A DNA stretch of 64,000 nt from positions 2,542,001 to 2,606,000 of the forward strand of contig NZ_JARTWB010000002.1 in NCBI RefSeq assembly GCF_031450785.1. The letters run 5' to 3'. Within the stretch, counting starts at the first letter, position 1. Every line of letters starts with the position of its first letter. This DNA is from Caballeronia sp. LZ062 (GTDB lineage Bacteria; Pseudomonadota; Gammaproteobacteria; Burkholderiales; Burkholderiaceae). Below the pieces are notes generated by a model. It was not told where the DNA came from and ran no database searches. It was given only the letters and a program-made list of their open reading frames with translations. Both the position numbers and the translations under genes were made by a program. Shown here one piece after another: positions 25,962-34,632 of this stretch.

Positions 25962-26144
25962 TCATATCAGCGCGGGCAAGCCCTCGACCAGCAAGAACGC
26001 GACGAGCACGCCCACGAGCGCACCGCACGCTCGCAATACGTTGTTCCTGAAATGCGACGCGCACGGAATGGCGCCGAGAAACAGCGCGCCAGCAAGCGCC
26101 ATCGGGATGACCAGAATGAAGTCGCCGATCGTGAAATACGTCAT
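25962..26144 (-). CDS. Small two-helix membrane protein
   Basis: A 60-residue protein from ATG 26144, preceded by GGGAG. It starts MTYFTIGDFILVIPMALAG and has two hydrophobic helices (about 8-28 and 38-56) with a short polar loop CASHFRNNVLR. I do not recognise a family. It is convergent with the dienelactone hydrolase and stands alone. Confidence 0.55.
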   Translation of the reverse strand: MTYFTIGDFILVIPMALAGALFLGAIPCASHFRNNVLRACGALVGVLVAFLLVEGLPALI

Positions 26145-26353
26145 GGTGCGTCTCCCATCGTCCTGCTTTTCTTGCTCGAATCGTGCCGGCGCGAACGTGC
26201 GCATCGACGATTCGAGTATAGGCGTCAGGGAGAAACGCGTTTCGCCGTTGCCGCGAAACACGGCGTCTCGGAAGCGCGCCGAGCCTTGCCATGCAAGGCT
26301 TCGGGCGACGCGTTATTAAGCGGACACGGTAAAACCCTTAGTTTCGTCCGATT

Positions 26354-27616
26354 TCATTCCGCTTTCGACGAACGGATGCGCGCCCGTTCGCGGCCGTTCA
26401 GATACGCCGCGCTCGCGACTCCGATCAGCAGCAGTCCCGCGATCAAACCGACCACGCCCGGCCAGCCGAACGCGGTCCAGAAGTGCCCGCCATACGATCC
26501 GATCAGGCTCGATCCCAGGTAATACGCAAGCAGATACAACGCGGCGGCTTGCCCTTTCGCTTGCGTCGCGAGGCGGCCGACCCAGCCGCTCGCCACCGAA
26601 TGCCCCGCGAAGAAGCCGAATGTAAGGCACGCGATGCCGCCGATGATCACCGGCAGCGACATCGAAAGCGTCAGCGCGATGCCGGCCATCATCAGCACGA
26701 TCGCGGCGATCAGCACGCGGCCGCGTCCGAAGGCGTCCGCCATTTTGCCGGACCACGGCGATGCAACCACGCCCGCCAGATAGACGGTGAAAATCGCGCC
26801 GATCTGCGTCTGGTTGAGCCCGAACGGCGCGCCCAGCAGCCGATAGCCAACGTAGTTGTAGACCGTGACGAAGCTGCCCATCAGCACGAAGCCGATCAGA
26901 AAGAGAAACGGCAGTCCGCCATGCCGCAAATGCCCGACCAGCGAACTCCGATGATGCGAAAACCCGACGCCGCGACGCGGCTTGAAGCGTCGCGACGGCG
27001 GCAGCAGCGACCGGAACGCGAGCGTGGCGAACAGCCCGAGCACGCCGATACCGCCGATCGCCACTCGCCATCCGAACAGGTCCGCGAGCACGCCGCTGAT
27101 CACGCGCCCGGCCATGCCGCCGATCGCCGTGCCGCCGACATAGAGGCCCATCGCGAGGCCGAGGCCTTCGGGATGCACTTCCTCGGCGAGATACGCCATC
27201 GCGACGGCGGGCACGCCGCCGAGCGCGAAGCCTTCGAGCGCGCGCACGAGCAGCAGCGCGTGCCAGTTCGGCAGCAACGCCGCGATCACGGTGAGCACCG
27301 ACGACGCCAGCAGCGAGAGCGTCATCAACCGGTGCCGGCTCCAGCTTTCGGAGACGAATCCCGCGATGAAAATGGCGACGGCCAGCGCCGCCGTGCTGAC
27401 GGACACCGCGAGCGCGCTCACGGCTGGACTGACGCCGAAGCTCTTCGTGAACTCGGGAAGCAGCGGCTGGACGCAGTACAGCAGCGAAAACGTCGCGTAG
27501 CCCGCGAACAGCAACGCGAGCGAAGCGCGCCAATACGCCCGCGAGCCGCGCTCCAGATAAAGCTCCGCAGGCGCGGGCGGCACTTCTTTGCGCTGCGGCG
27601 CGGGTGATGCGTTCAC
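26354..27616 (-). CDS. MFS transporter, YnfM/arabinose-efflux-like
   Basis: A 420-residue twelve-helix MFS carrier. The N-terminus ASLALLFAGYATFSLLYCVQPLLPEFTKSFGVSPAVSAL, the motif VSESWSRHRLMTLSLLASS after helix 2 and the conserved AYLAEEVHPEGLGLAMGLYVGGTAIGGMAGR resemble the YnfM/drug-sugar efflux group. No regulator lies beside it, although such genes often have a divergent LysR. The substrate is unknown. A frame on the same strand that overlaps it almost entirely is a shadow. Confidence 0.88.
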   Translation of the reverse strand: MNASPAPQRKEVPPAPAELYLERGSRAYWRASLALLFAGYATFSLLYCVQPLLPEFTKSFGVSPAVSALAVSVSTAALAVAIFIAGFVSESWSRHRLMTLSLLASSVLTVIAALLPNWHALLLVRALEGFALGGVPAVAMAYLAEEVHPEGLGLAMGLYVGGTAIGGMAGRVISGVLADLFGWRVAIGGIGVLGLFATLAFRSLLPPSRRFKPRRGVGFSHHRSSLVGHLRHGGLPFLFLIGFVLMGSFVTVYNYVGYRLLGAPFGLNQTQIGAIFTVYLAGVVASPWSGKMADAFGRGRVLIAAIVLMMAGIALTLSMSLPVIIGGIACLTFGFFAGHSVASGWVGRLATQAKGQAAALYLLAYYLGSSLIGSYGGHFWTAFGWPGVVGLIAGLLLIGVASAAYLNGRERARIRSSKAE

Positions 27617-27941
27617 GAATGAAGTCTCCGCTTAACACGACAAACCCCTAACGATACGCCGTTACTTAGGGTTTTGCCTGATACGGCGGCGCATTCCAAG
27701 TGCCGCAGACAGCGTTCATGCGGCGAGCGTCTGCCTCGGGCAACAGATCGCGGCATTGGGCATCGCGTTTGCGCGTCGTCATACGCTAAAGTAGGCGCAC
27801 AATCGTTCACGAAAGCCGCGCACGTCGCGCTTACCGCAACAAAGACGCGGCGATTGTCGGGTGCACGCGCCGTCAGAAGCCTGTGCTGTTGCAACAAATG
27901 ACCGGCGGTATATCTAGTCGGCATGGAAACGGGGATTCATC
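27617..27941. other. Intergenic region upstream of two divergent genes
   Basis: A 325-base region between the MFS gene (minus) and the small plus-strand gene at 27942. No gene is visible; it presumably holds both promoters. Confidence 0.35.
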
Positions 27942-28154
27942 ATGCAAATCGGTTCGATTGTTCGCTCCGTGCATATTGCCGTGCCTCAGGGCGCGCGCGG
28001 CATCGTCATGCGCATTCTCGGCGACATGGCCATGGTCGCGTGGTACGCGGGCGAGCCCGGCGTCACCAAGCTTCTCAACACGGAGCCCTTCTTTCTGGAA
28101 GACCTGATCGATACGGGCGATATCGTGCGTCCGTCGAATTCGGTCGTTCATTGA
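27942..28154 (+). CDS. Small conserved-looking hypothetical protein
   Basis: A 70-residue protein, MQIGSIVRSVHIAVPQGARG..., compact and without low complexity, with a pattern of short strands (GIVMRILGDMAMVAWYAGEPGVTKLL) like a KOW/SH3-type barrel. It ends SNSVVH. The AT-rich triplet before the start (ATTCATC) gives no strong ribosome-binding site, although GGGG lies about ten bases upstream. I do not know the family. It is followed by srkA 79 bp downstream and may share its transcript. Confidence 0.6.
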   Translation: MQIGSIVRSVHIAVPQGARGIVMRILGDMAMVAWYAGEPGVTKLLNTEPFFLEDLIDTGDIVRPSNSVVH

Positions 28155-28233
28155 GCGGTGTTTCGCCAGGCGACGTCGTTCGCTGAGTGCAAACGACGCT
28201 GATGCCAGCGGCGCGAAGGCGCACAATGCCGGA

Positions 28234-29268
28234 ATGAACTCACATCATTCCGACTCTCCCGGCGTGCCGGCGTCCGACGCCGCGCCGCCGTTCGCGGGCC
28301 TCACGCCCGAGCGCGTGCTCGACGCCGTCGACAGCGTGCTGATGCCCGCCGGCGCCCGTACCGACGGCCGCCTGCTTGCGCTCAACAGCTACGAGAACCG
28401 CGTGTATCAGGTGGGTGTCGAAGACGCGCCGCCTGTGATCGCAAAGTTTTATCGGCCGGGGCGCTGGTCGAACAAAGCGATTCTCGAAGAACATGCCTTC
28501 GTCGCGAGCCTCGCCGCGCGCGAGATTCCGGCGGTTCCGGCACGCGTGCTTCAAGGCGCGACGCTCCACGAATTCGAAGGCTTCCGTCTCGCCGTCTTCG
28601 ACCGGCGCGGAGGCCGCGCGCCCGATCTCGACAACCGCGAGACGCTCGAATGGCTCGGCCGCTTCATCGGGCGCATTCATGCGGTCGGCGGCGTGGAGCC
28701 GTATCGCGAGCGGCCGACGCTCGACATCCGCACTTTCGGCTACGAGCCGCGCGAGTTCCTGCTGACGCATCGCTTCGTGCCCGACGACGTGCGTGAAGCC
28801 TACGAGCGCGCCGTATCCATGGCGCTGGACGGCGTCGCGCAATGCTTCGAGCGCGCAGGCGACGTGCGGCATCTGCGCATGCACGGCGACTGTCACCCGA
28901 GCAACGTGCTGTGGACGGACGCGGGCCCGCATTTCGTCGATTTCGACGACAGCCGCATGGGACCGGCGATTCAGGACTTGTGGCTCCTGCTTCCCGCCGG
29001 CCGCGCGGAAGCGTCGCGTGCGCTTGCCGATCTGCTCGCCGGCTACGAAGACTTCTGCGAGTTCGACGAGCGGGAACTGCATCTGATCGAGGCGCTACGG
29101 ACGCTGCGTCTGATCCACTACGCCGCGTGGCTCGCGCGCCGCTGGAACGATCCCGCGTTCCCCGCCGCGTTTCCGTGGTTCAACACGCAGCGTTACTGGG
29201 AAGACCGCATTCTCGAACTGCGCGAGCAGATCGGCGCGATGCAGGAAGGGCCGCTCTGGCCGGTGTGA
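28234..29268 (+). CDS. srkA: Stress response kinase A (SrkA/YihE-like)
   Basis: A 344-residue aminoglycoside-phosphotransferase-like kinase. Motifs are LLALNSYENRVYQVGVED, VIAKFYRPGRWSNKAILEEHAFVASLAA (ATP-binding lysine and helix Glu), the catalytic loop MHGDCHPSNVLW and the metal-binding VDFDDSRMGPAIQDLW. It phosphorylates Ser/Thr and in E. coli protects against programmed death under stress. The length is slightly above the 328 residues of E. coli because of an N-terminal extension. It lies alone; in enterobacteria it is next to dsbA, which is not seen here. Confidence 0.9.
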   Translation: MNSHHSDSPGVPASDAAPPFAGLTPERVLDAVDSVLMPAGARTDGRLLALNSYENRVYQVGVEDAPPVIAKFYRPGRWSNKAILEEHAFVASLAAREIPAVPARVLQGATLHEFEGFRLAVFDRRGGRAPDLDNRETLEWLGRFIGRIHAVGGVEPYRERPTLDIRTFGYEPREFLLTHRFVPDDVREAYERAVSMALDGVAQCFERAGDVRHLRMHGDCHPSNVLWTDAGPHFVDFDDSRMGPAIQDLWLLLPAGRAEASRALADLLAGYEDFCEFDERELHLIEALRTLRLIHYAAWLARRWNDPAFPAAFPWFNTQRYWEDRILELREQIGAMQEGPLWPV

Positions 29269-29334
29269 AATTTTTGGTCATGAAGTGGCGGCATGGCGCC
29301 GCCAGAAAGCATTGTGTCAGGCGTTCTCGCGTGC

Positions 29335-29353
29335 AATGATAACGATTCTCATT
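29335..29353. promoter_or_regulatory. Predicted Fur box upstream of the PepSY gene
   Basis: The 19 bases AATGATAACGATTCTCATT match the palindromic Fur consensus AATGATAATCATTATCATT at 16 of 19 positions, by direct comparison. The site lies 142 bp upstream of the preferred start of the PepSY membrane-protein gene and 66 bp after srkA. It predicts iron-repressed transcription of the PepSY gene. Confidence 0.75.
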
Positions 29354-29494
29354 TGCCCGCTTCGAACGACGTCGAGTCGCTAAAGCGTGGCGTTGCCGAC
29401 GAACCCGCCGACTCCGGAGAGACGCTTGAACGCGCCTGACACACTCAATGCCCCGCCGAGCGACACCGCTCGCTACCGTCCGCAAGGACGCTCG

Positions 29495-30145
29495 ATGAAC
29501 GACGCCGACGAAGCGGCGCGCAAGAACCGCTCGCGCCGCTCGACGTTTCTCAAATGGCTGCGCAAGGTGCACGGCTGGGTCGGCTTGTGGGGCGCGCTCC
29601 TGGGCTTGCTGTTCGGCGTGACCGGCTTCCTGCTGAATCACCGCGCGCCACCGCTGCGCGTCTCGACGGGCGAGCCGCAAGTCTCGCAGATGCAGCTTCC
29701 GCTGCCTGCTGGCGGCTTCAGATCGCCGCGCGAGATGGGCATGTGGCTCAAGAAGGAACTCAAAGTCGACGGCAATCTGGGCCGCACGCGGCGCGAGCCG
29801 GCGCACCCGGTCGGCTGGGGCGACAAGAGCACGATGCAGCCCGAACAATGGTCGACCATGATTTCATCGCCCGGCAGCAGCGTGATGGCGGAGTACTGGG
29901 TCGGCAACAACTTCGTCTCGGTGAAGCGCACCGAGAACACCTTCCTCGCGATGCTGACGAACCTGCACAAGGGCGTCGGCTTGAGCGTCGGCTGGGTGTT
30001 GCTGATCGATACGCTCGCCGGCAGCCTGATCTTGCTGTCGCTGACGGGCGTGCTGCTGTGGACCGAACTGAACAAGCGGCGCACGGCGGGCGCGGTGATC
30101 GTGACGGTGTCGCTCGTCGCGATGATCGTCTGCGGGCTGATGTAA
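29495..30145 (+). CDS. PepSY-associated membrane protein
   Basis: A 216-residue protein from ATG 29495 (AAGGACG upstream); the frame opens earlier at 29387, so a longer form is possible. It has an N-terminal helix after a basic stretch (LRKVHGWVGLWGALLGLLFGVTGFLLNH), a periplasmic part and two C-terminal helices (LHKGVGLSVGWVLLIDTLAGSLILLSLTGVLLW and AVIVTVSLVAMIVCGLM). This is the short PepSY-TM layout found near siderophore receptors, where it is thought to help ferric-siderophore reduction or transport. The Fur box upstream supports an iron role. The His residues in VHGWVG and LNHR could bind haem. Confidence 0.82.
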   Translation: MNDADEAARKNRSRRSTFLKWLRKVHGWVGLWGALLGLLFGVTGFLLNHRAPPLRVSTGEPQVSQMQLPLPAGGFRSPREMGMWLKKELKVDGNLGRTRREPAHPVGWGDKSTMQPEQWSTMISSPGSSVMAEYWVGNNFVSVKRTENTFLAMLTNLHKGVGLSVGWVLLIDTLAGSLILLSLTGVLLWTELNKRRTAGAVIVTVSLVAMIVCGLM

Positions 30146-30176
30146 GCGGCAACGGCGGCGCTTTATTGCGCGGTCA

Positions 30177-31196
30177 TCACACGCCGCAGACTTCGCCCTT
30201 GCCGGCGACTTCGCGCGCCGCCTTCGCGCCTTCCACTTGCAGCAGTTCCGGCAGCGACACGCCGTTCTTCGCCGCCGTCACTTCGGCCAATATCGACACG
30301 GCGATTTCCGGCGGCGTACGGCTGCCGATATAGATGCCGACCGGCCCGTGCAGCCGCGCGAGTTCGGTGTCGGTCAGATCGAATTCCTTCAGACGCTCGC
30401 GCCGCGCCGCGTTATTGCGACGCGAGCCGAGCGCGCCGACATAAAACGCCGGCGTCTTCAACGCTTCCATGAGCGCGAGGTCGTCGAGCTTCGGATCGTG
30501 CGTGAGCGCGATCACCGCGCAACGCTCGTCGAGCTTCATGTCCATCACGGTGTCGTCGGGCATGGTGCGCACGATGGTCGTGCCGGGCACGTCCCACTCG
30601 TCGGTGTATTCCTCGCGCGGATCGCACACGGTCACCTGATAATCGAGGCCGACGGCGATGCTGCACAGATAGCGCGACAACTGTCCCGCGCCGATCACGA
30701 GCATCCGGTAGCGCGGACCGTGAATGGTCAGGAGCTTCGCGCCGTCGAAGAGCACGCCGTCGGTGGCCTGCGCCGGTTCGAGGCGCGCCGCGCCCGTCGC
30801 CATGTCGAGCGTGCGCGCGACGAGCCGCCCGCTTTCCACCGCCGCGCACAGTTGCGCGATGCCGCTCTCGCGCGTGAGCGGCTCCAGCACGAGCTGGATG
30901 GTGCCGCCGCACGGCAGGCCGAAGCGATGCGCCTCCTCCGCGCTGATGCCGTATTTCACCGCTTCCGGCCTCGTCTGCTCGATACCCCGCTGCCGCACGC
31001 GGTCGATCAGATCGTCTTCGATGCAGCCGCCCGACACCGAGCCGACCACATGGCCGTCGTCGCGCACCGCGAGCATGGCGCCTTCGGGCCGGGGCGACGA
31101 GCCCCACGTCTTCACGACCGTGACCAGCAGCGCGCGATGCCCTTCTTCGAGCCATCGCGCGCTGTTTTTCAGGACTTCGAGATCCACGCTGTCCAT
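30177..31196 (-). CDS. XdhC-family molybdenum-enzyme maturation protein
   Basis: A 339-residue XdhC/CoxI protein. The N-terminal domain has TWGSSPRPEGAMLAVRDDGHVVGSVSGGCIEDDL, the conserved SGGCIE motif (about 55-60), and GLPCGGTIQLVLEPL. The C-terminal Rossmann part has LVIGAGQLSRYL, VCDPREE, VIALTHDPKLDDLALMEAL and FYVGALGSRRN. XdhC binds the molybdenum cofactor and helps its sulfuration and insertion. It is the last gene of the cox-like operon and overlaps the end of coxG by 28 bases, so it probably serves the CoxLMS enzyme encoded upstream. Confidence 0.92.
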   Translation of the reverse strand: MDSVDLEVLKNSARWLEEGHRALLVTVVKTWGSSPRPEGAMLAVRDDGHVVGSVSGGCIEDDLIDRVRQRGIEQTRPEAVKYGISAEEAHRFGLPCGGTIQLVLEPLTRESGIAQLCAAVESGRLVARTLDMATGAARLEPAQATDGVLFDGAKLLTIHGPRYRMLVIGAGQLSRYLCSIAVGLDYQVTVCDPREEYTDEWDVPGTTIVRTMPDDTVMDMKLDERCAVIALTHDPKLDDLALMEALKTPAFYVGALGSRRNNAARRERLKEFDLTDTELARLHGPVGIYIGSRTPPEIAVSILAEVTAAKNGVSLPELLQVEGAKAAREVAGKGEVCGV

Positions 31197-31720
31197 GATT
31201 TCTTTCCTTTCTCTTCCTTGTCGGCGTCAGCCGGTTCCTCCGCGACGCCGTTCTGTTCTTGCTGCGCTTCGCCCGCGCCCTGCAACTTCGCGCCGAATCG
31301 CTTGAAGAACTCACCCGCGATCTTACGCGCTGCGCCGTCCACGAGCCGCGAGCCGATCTGCGCGAGCTTGCCGCCCACCTGCGCGTGCGCGCTGTAGGTG
31401 AGCTTCGTGGTGTCCGCGTCCTCGCCCGGTTCGAGGTTCACCTTGGCCATGCCCTTGCTGAAGCCCGCCGCGCCGCCCTGTCCTTCGAAGACGATCGTAT
31501 AGGTATGCGGCGCGTCGATATCCGTCAGTTCCATGCGTCCCTTGAAGCGTGCCTTCACCGGGCCGACGGCGGCAGTCATCCCGACGGCATAGGCATTTTC
31601 GCCGTCCGCTTCGATGCTGTCGCAGCCCGGAATGCAGGCTTTGAGGATCGCCGTGTCGTTGAGCGCCTCCCACGCGCGATTTTGCGGCACCGGCAAGGTA
31701 TGCGTTTCGGTCAGTTCCAT
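31169..31720 (-). CDS. coxG: CoxG-like SRPBCC membrane-recruitment protein
   Basis: A 183-residue protein starting at MELTETHTLPVPQNRAWEAL (31720, strong AGGAGG). CoxG-type START/SRPBCC features are LNDTAILKACIPGCDSIE, MTAAVGPVKARFKGRMELTDI and GGKLAQIGSRLVDGAARKIAGEFFKRF. The C-terminus is a charged, Glu/Lys-rich tail ending KKSWTAWISKS. In aerobic CO dehydrogenase systems CoxG tethers the enzyme to the membrane and links it to quinones. It lies between coxE and xdhC, with overlaps on both sides, showing tight coupling. Confidence 0.88.
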   Translation of the reverse strand: MELTETHTLPVPQNRAWEALNDTAILKACIPGCDSIEADGENAYAVGMTAAVGPVKARFKGRMELTDIDAPHTYTIVFEGQGGAAGFSKGMAKVNLEPGEDADTTKLTYSAHAQVGGKLAQIGSRLVDGAARKIAGEFFKRFGAKLQGAGEAQQEQNGVAEEPADADKEEKGKKSWTAWISKS

Positions 31721-32943
31721 TGCGTGTGTCCTCCTGGCATTCGGGGCGCGCCGCGCGCGGAAAGCGCGGCCATTTCCCGTCCGACAGCGGCCAGGCTGTC
31801 GAGGTTGTGGGCCGCGAGCATCGCATCGACGTGCGGCAGGATCGCGCGCACGCCGCGTGCGCGAGGCGTGAAGCCGGAAAATCGCAACAGCGGATTGAGC
31901 CACACGAGCCGATGCGCGAAGCGCCTGAGCCGCGCCATCTCGGCATCGAGCACGTCGATGGCCTCGTGATCCAGCCCGTCGGTCACTAAGAGCACGGTCG
32001 CGCGGCCCGCGAGCACGCGACGCGCCCAGCGCCGGTTGAATTCCGCGAGCGCCGCGCCGATGCGCGTGCCGCCCGACCAGTCCGCGACCTGTTCGCCGAG
32101 CGCGGTCACCGCGACATCCGGATCGCGCTCGCGCAACGCGCGCGTCGCGTTCGTCAGCCGCGTGCCGAACAGGAACACCTGCAAGCGTTCGCGCGATTGC
32201 AAAAGCGCGTGACAGTAGTACAGCACGGCGCGCGAATACGCGCTCATCGAACCGGAAATGTCGAGCAGCAGAACGAGCGGCGGCCTGCGTTCCACTGCCG
32301 CGCGATACTTCCACACGGTCCAGTCGCCGCCCGCGCGGACGGCCTGCCGCGCGCTCGCGCGCAAGTCCGCGTGCGTGCCGCGCGACGCCGCTTTCAGCCG
32401 GCGCGTCGGCTCGGTCGCGAGCGGCAGCCGATGCGCGCGAATCTGATGCCGCAGCGCGCGCCACTCGTCGGCGGTGAGCGTGTCGAAATCGCGATGACTC
32501 AGCCGTTCCTGCGCGCTGAACGACAGCCGCGCGTGGGTTTCTTCGGCCTGCGTTTCGGGCTGCGGCGTGTCGCGCATGTCGCGCGTGTCGGTGCGCGTGG
32601 CGAGCGCATCGGCGAGACGGTTGTTGCGCTTCGGCGGCGGCGCGGCGCTTTGAATCTTCGGCAGGAGCAGCGCGCGCAGCTTGCTTTCCCAATCCGGATC
32701 GCGCCAGAAGAGATCGAACGCCGAATCGAAGATGTCGCGCTCGTCGCTCGCATGAACCAGCAGGCACGCGAGCGCCGCGCGCACGTCGTCACGCCGGCCG
32801 AGGTCGATGAAGCGCAGCGCTTCGAGCGCATCGACCGCCTGCGCCGGCGACATGCCGAGGCCCGCGCCGCGCAGCAAGCGCACGAAATGGACGACGTTGC
32901 GCGCGAACGGTTCCACGGTCACGCCCGCGCCGCCGAGAGACAT
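31711..32943 (-). CDS. coxE: CoxE-like VWA-domain protein
   Basis: A 410-residue protein (start ATG 32943; overlaps coxD by 25 bases). The N-terminal region is helical (EALRFIDLGRRDDVRAALACLLVHASDERDIFDSAFDLFW). After an Ala/Pro/Thr-rich linker comes the von Willebrand A domain, with a complete MIDAS motif PLVLLLDISGSMSAYSRAVLYYCHALL and VLLVTDGLDHEAIDVLD. CoxE works with the MoxR-type ATPase CoxD in inserting or sulfurating the copper or molybdenum centre of CO dehydrogenases and related enzymes. A longer frame to 33225 is antisense-like and not supported. Confidence 0.88.
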   Translation of the reverse strand: MSLGGAGVTVEPFARNVVHFVRLLRGAGLGMSPAQAVDALEALRFIDLGRRDDVRAALACLLVHASDERDIFDSAFDLFWRDPDWESKLRALLLPKIQSAAPPPKRNNRLADALATRTDTRDMRDTPQPETQAEETHARLSFSAQERLSHRDFDTLTADEWRALRHQIRAHRLPLATEPTRRLKAASRGTHADLRASARQAVRAGGDWTVWKYRAAVERRPPLVLLLDISGSMSAYSRAVLYYCHALLQSRERLQVFLFGTRLTNATRALRERDPDVAVTALGEQVADWSGGTRIGAALAEFNRRWARRVLAGRATVLLVTDGLDHEAIDVLDAEMARLRRFAHRLVWLNPLLRFSGFTPRARGVRAILPHVDAMLAAHNLDSLAAVGREMAALSARGAPRMPGGHTQWN

Positions 32944-33818
32944 TGCGCGAGCGTCGCGGCGTCCATGCGCGCGAGATCGTCCTGATACTTGAGCAGCACG
33001 CCGAGCGTGTCCTGCACCGATTGCGGATCGAGTTCGGAGACCGACAACGCCGCGAGCGCGCGACACCAGTCGATCGTCTCCGCGACGCCCGGCGCCTTGA
33101 ACAGGTCCATCGTCCGCAACTGATGGACGAACGCGACGGCCCGCGCCTGCAACGCCGCGCCCGCCTCCGGCGCACGCGCCGCCACGATGTCCAGTTCGAC
33201 ATCGCGCGCCGGATAGCCGATCCATTGATACAGACAGCGGCGCTTCAGCGCATCGTGGACTTCCCGCGTGCGGTTCGACGTCATCACCACGAGCGGCGGT
33301 CGCGCCGCGCGCACAGTGCCGTACTCGGGAATCGACACCTGAAAGTCCGACAGCAGTTCCAGAAGAAACGCTTCGAACGGCTCGTCGGCGCGGTCGATTT
33401 CATCGATCAACAACACGCGCCTTGCATCCGCGTTCGCGGGATCGGGCAACAGCGCCTGCAACAGCGGCCGCTTCAGCAAAAACTCGCCGCGATACAGCGA
33501 ATCGTTGGACGGCGTTTCGCCCGCGGCTTCCGCGAGCCGCAGCGCCATGATCTGACGCGGATAGTCCCATTCGTACAGCGCGCTCGCCGTGTCGAGCCCT
33601 TCGTAGCATTGCAGACGCAAAAGCGTCGTGCCGCACAAGCCCGCCGCCGCCTTCGCCAGTTCCGTCTTGCCGACGCCCGGCTCGCCTTCCAGAAAGAGCG
33701 GACGCTGCATCTTCAATGCGAGAAAAAGCGCCGTCGCCAGTTCGCGGCTCGCGAAGTACTGCTGCTCGCGCAGGCGCGCGAGCGTGTCGTCGATGGAAGC
33801 GGGTTCGTCGAACATCAC
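32919..33818 (-). CDS. coxD: CoxD-like MoxR-family AAA+ ATPase
   Basis: A 299-residue ATPase. Start GTG 33818 or ATG 33815; both overlap the stop of coxM. Walker A is LFLEGEPGVGKTELAKAAA (about 41-59), Walker B RRVLLIDEIDRADEPFEAFLLELL (about 133-156), sensor 1 is VVMTSNRTREVHDALKRRCLY and the sensor 2 region is YPARDVELDIVAARAP. It probably acts as a chaperone with the VWA protein CoxE to assemble the active site of the molybdenum hydroxylase encoded just upstream. Confidence 0.92.
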   Translation of the reverse strand: MMFDEPASIDDTLARLREQQYFASRELATALFLALKMQRPLFLEGEPGVGKTELAKAAAGLCGTTLLRLQCYEGLDTASALYEWDYPRQIMALRLAEAAGETPSNDSLYRGEFLLKRPLLQALLPDPANADARRVLLIDEIDRADEPFEAFLLELLSDFQVSIPEYGTVRAARPPLVVMTSNRTREVHDALKRRCLYQWIGYPARDVELDIVAARAPEAGAALQARAVAFVHQLRTMDLFKAPGVAETIDWCRALAALSVSELDPQSVQDTLGVLLKYQDDLARMDAATLAQCLSAARA

Positions 33819-34621
33819 GCCGAAAACGACAGCGCGCGTTCGATGGCGCGGCCCGCGAGCACCGGAATCAGATGCGCGCGGTAGGCGGCGCTCGCGTGCA
33901 TGTCGTCGTTGAGTCCGTCGGCGGGAATCGTCACGCTGCGCGCGGCCGACACCGAAAAGTCCTTCGACAACGCCGCTTCCAGTTCGGTCGCCCGGAACGC
34001 GGAAGGCGCGGCGCCGGTCACGCCGACGCGCACGCCGTCCGCGTGCTTCGCGACGAACACGCCGACCAGCGCGAAGTGCGACGCGGGATTGCGAAACTTC
34101 TCGTAAGCCGCGCGCTCGGCGAGCGGAAACTCGACGGCGGTAATCAGTTCATCCGGTTCGAGCGCGGTCTCGTACATGCCGAGGAAGAAATCGTCGGCGG
34201 CGATGCGGCGGCGGTCCGTCACGATCGTCGCGTTCAGCGCGAGCACGGCGGACGGATAGCACGCGGCGGGATCGTCGTTGGCGAGCGAGCCGCCGATGGT
34301 CCCGCGCTCACGCACCTGTCTGTCGCCGATGCGGCTCGCCAAGTCGGCCAAGCCCGGCAGCGCGCGTTTGACGTCCGCGTTCGCGCCGACTTGCGCGTGG
34401 CACATCGCGCCGCCGATGGTCAGCTTGTCTGCATCCAGCGTGACGGTTTTCATCGACGCGATGCGCGTCACATCCACAAGCGCGGACGGCTGCGCGAGCC
34501 GCAGGCGCATGGTCGGCAGCAGGCTCTGGCCGCCCGCGAGATATTTGGCGTCGCCGTTGGCCGCGAGCGCGGCCACCGCCGCCTGCGCCTCGTCCGGCCG
34601 TTGATAGTCGAATGCGTACAT
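33815..34621 (-). CDS. coxM: Molybdenum hydroxylase FAD-binding medium subunit (CoxM-like)
   Basis: A 268-residue flavoprotein subunit of the CO dehydrogenase/xanthine oxidase family. FAD-binding motifs KYLAGGQSLLPTMRLRLAQPSALVDVTRI (about 26-54) and RERGTIGGSLANDDPAACYPSAVLALNA (about 103-130) are clear. The C-terminal CO_deh_flav_C part has RNPASHFALVGVFVAKHADGVRVGVTGA. It passes electrons from the 2Fe-2S subunit to the acceptor. There are 11 bp from the end of the coxL-like gene. Confidence 0.93.
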   Translation of the reverse strand: MYAFDYQRPDEAQAAVAALAANGDAKYLAGGQSLLPTMRLRLAQPSALVDVTRIASMKTVTLDADKLTIGGAMCHAQVGANADVKRALPGLADLASRIGDRQVRERGTIGGSLANDDPAACYPSAVLALNATIVTDRRRIAADDFFLGMYETALEPDELITAVEFPLAERAAYEKFRNPASHFALVGVFVAKHADGVRVGVTGAAPSAFRATELEAALSKDFSVSAARSVTIPADGLNDDMHASAAYRAHLIPVLAGRAIERALSFSA

Positions 34622-34632
34622 GTCGGTCTCCG

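Noticed and set aside
31711..33225. The extended upstream part of the CoxE frame
   Set aside because: The extra residues overlap the CoxD coding sequence in another phase and are Arg/Gly-rich; ATG 32943 gives the expected protein.
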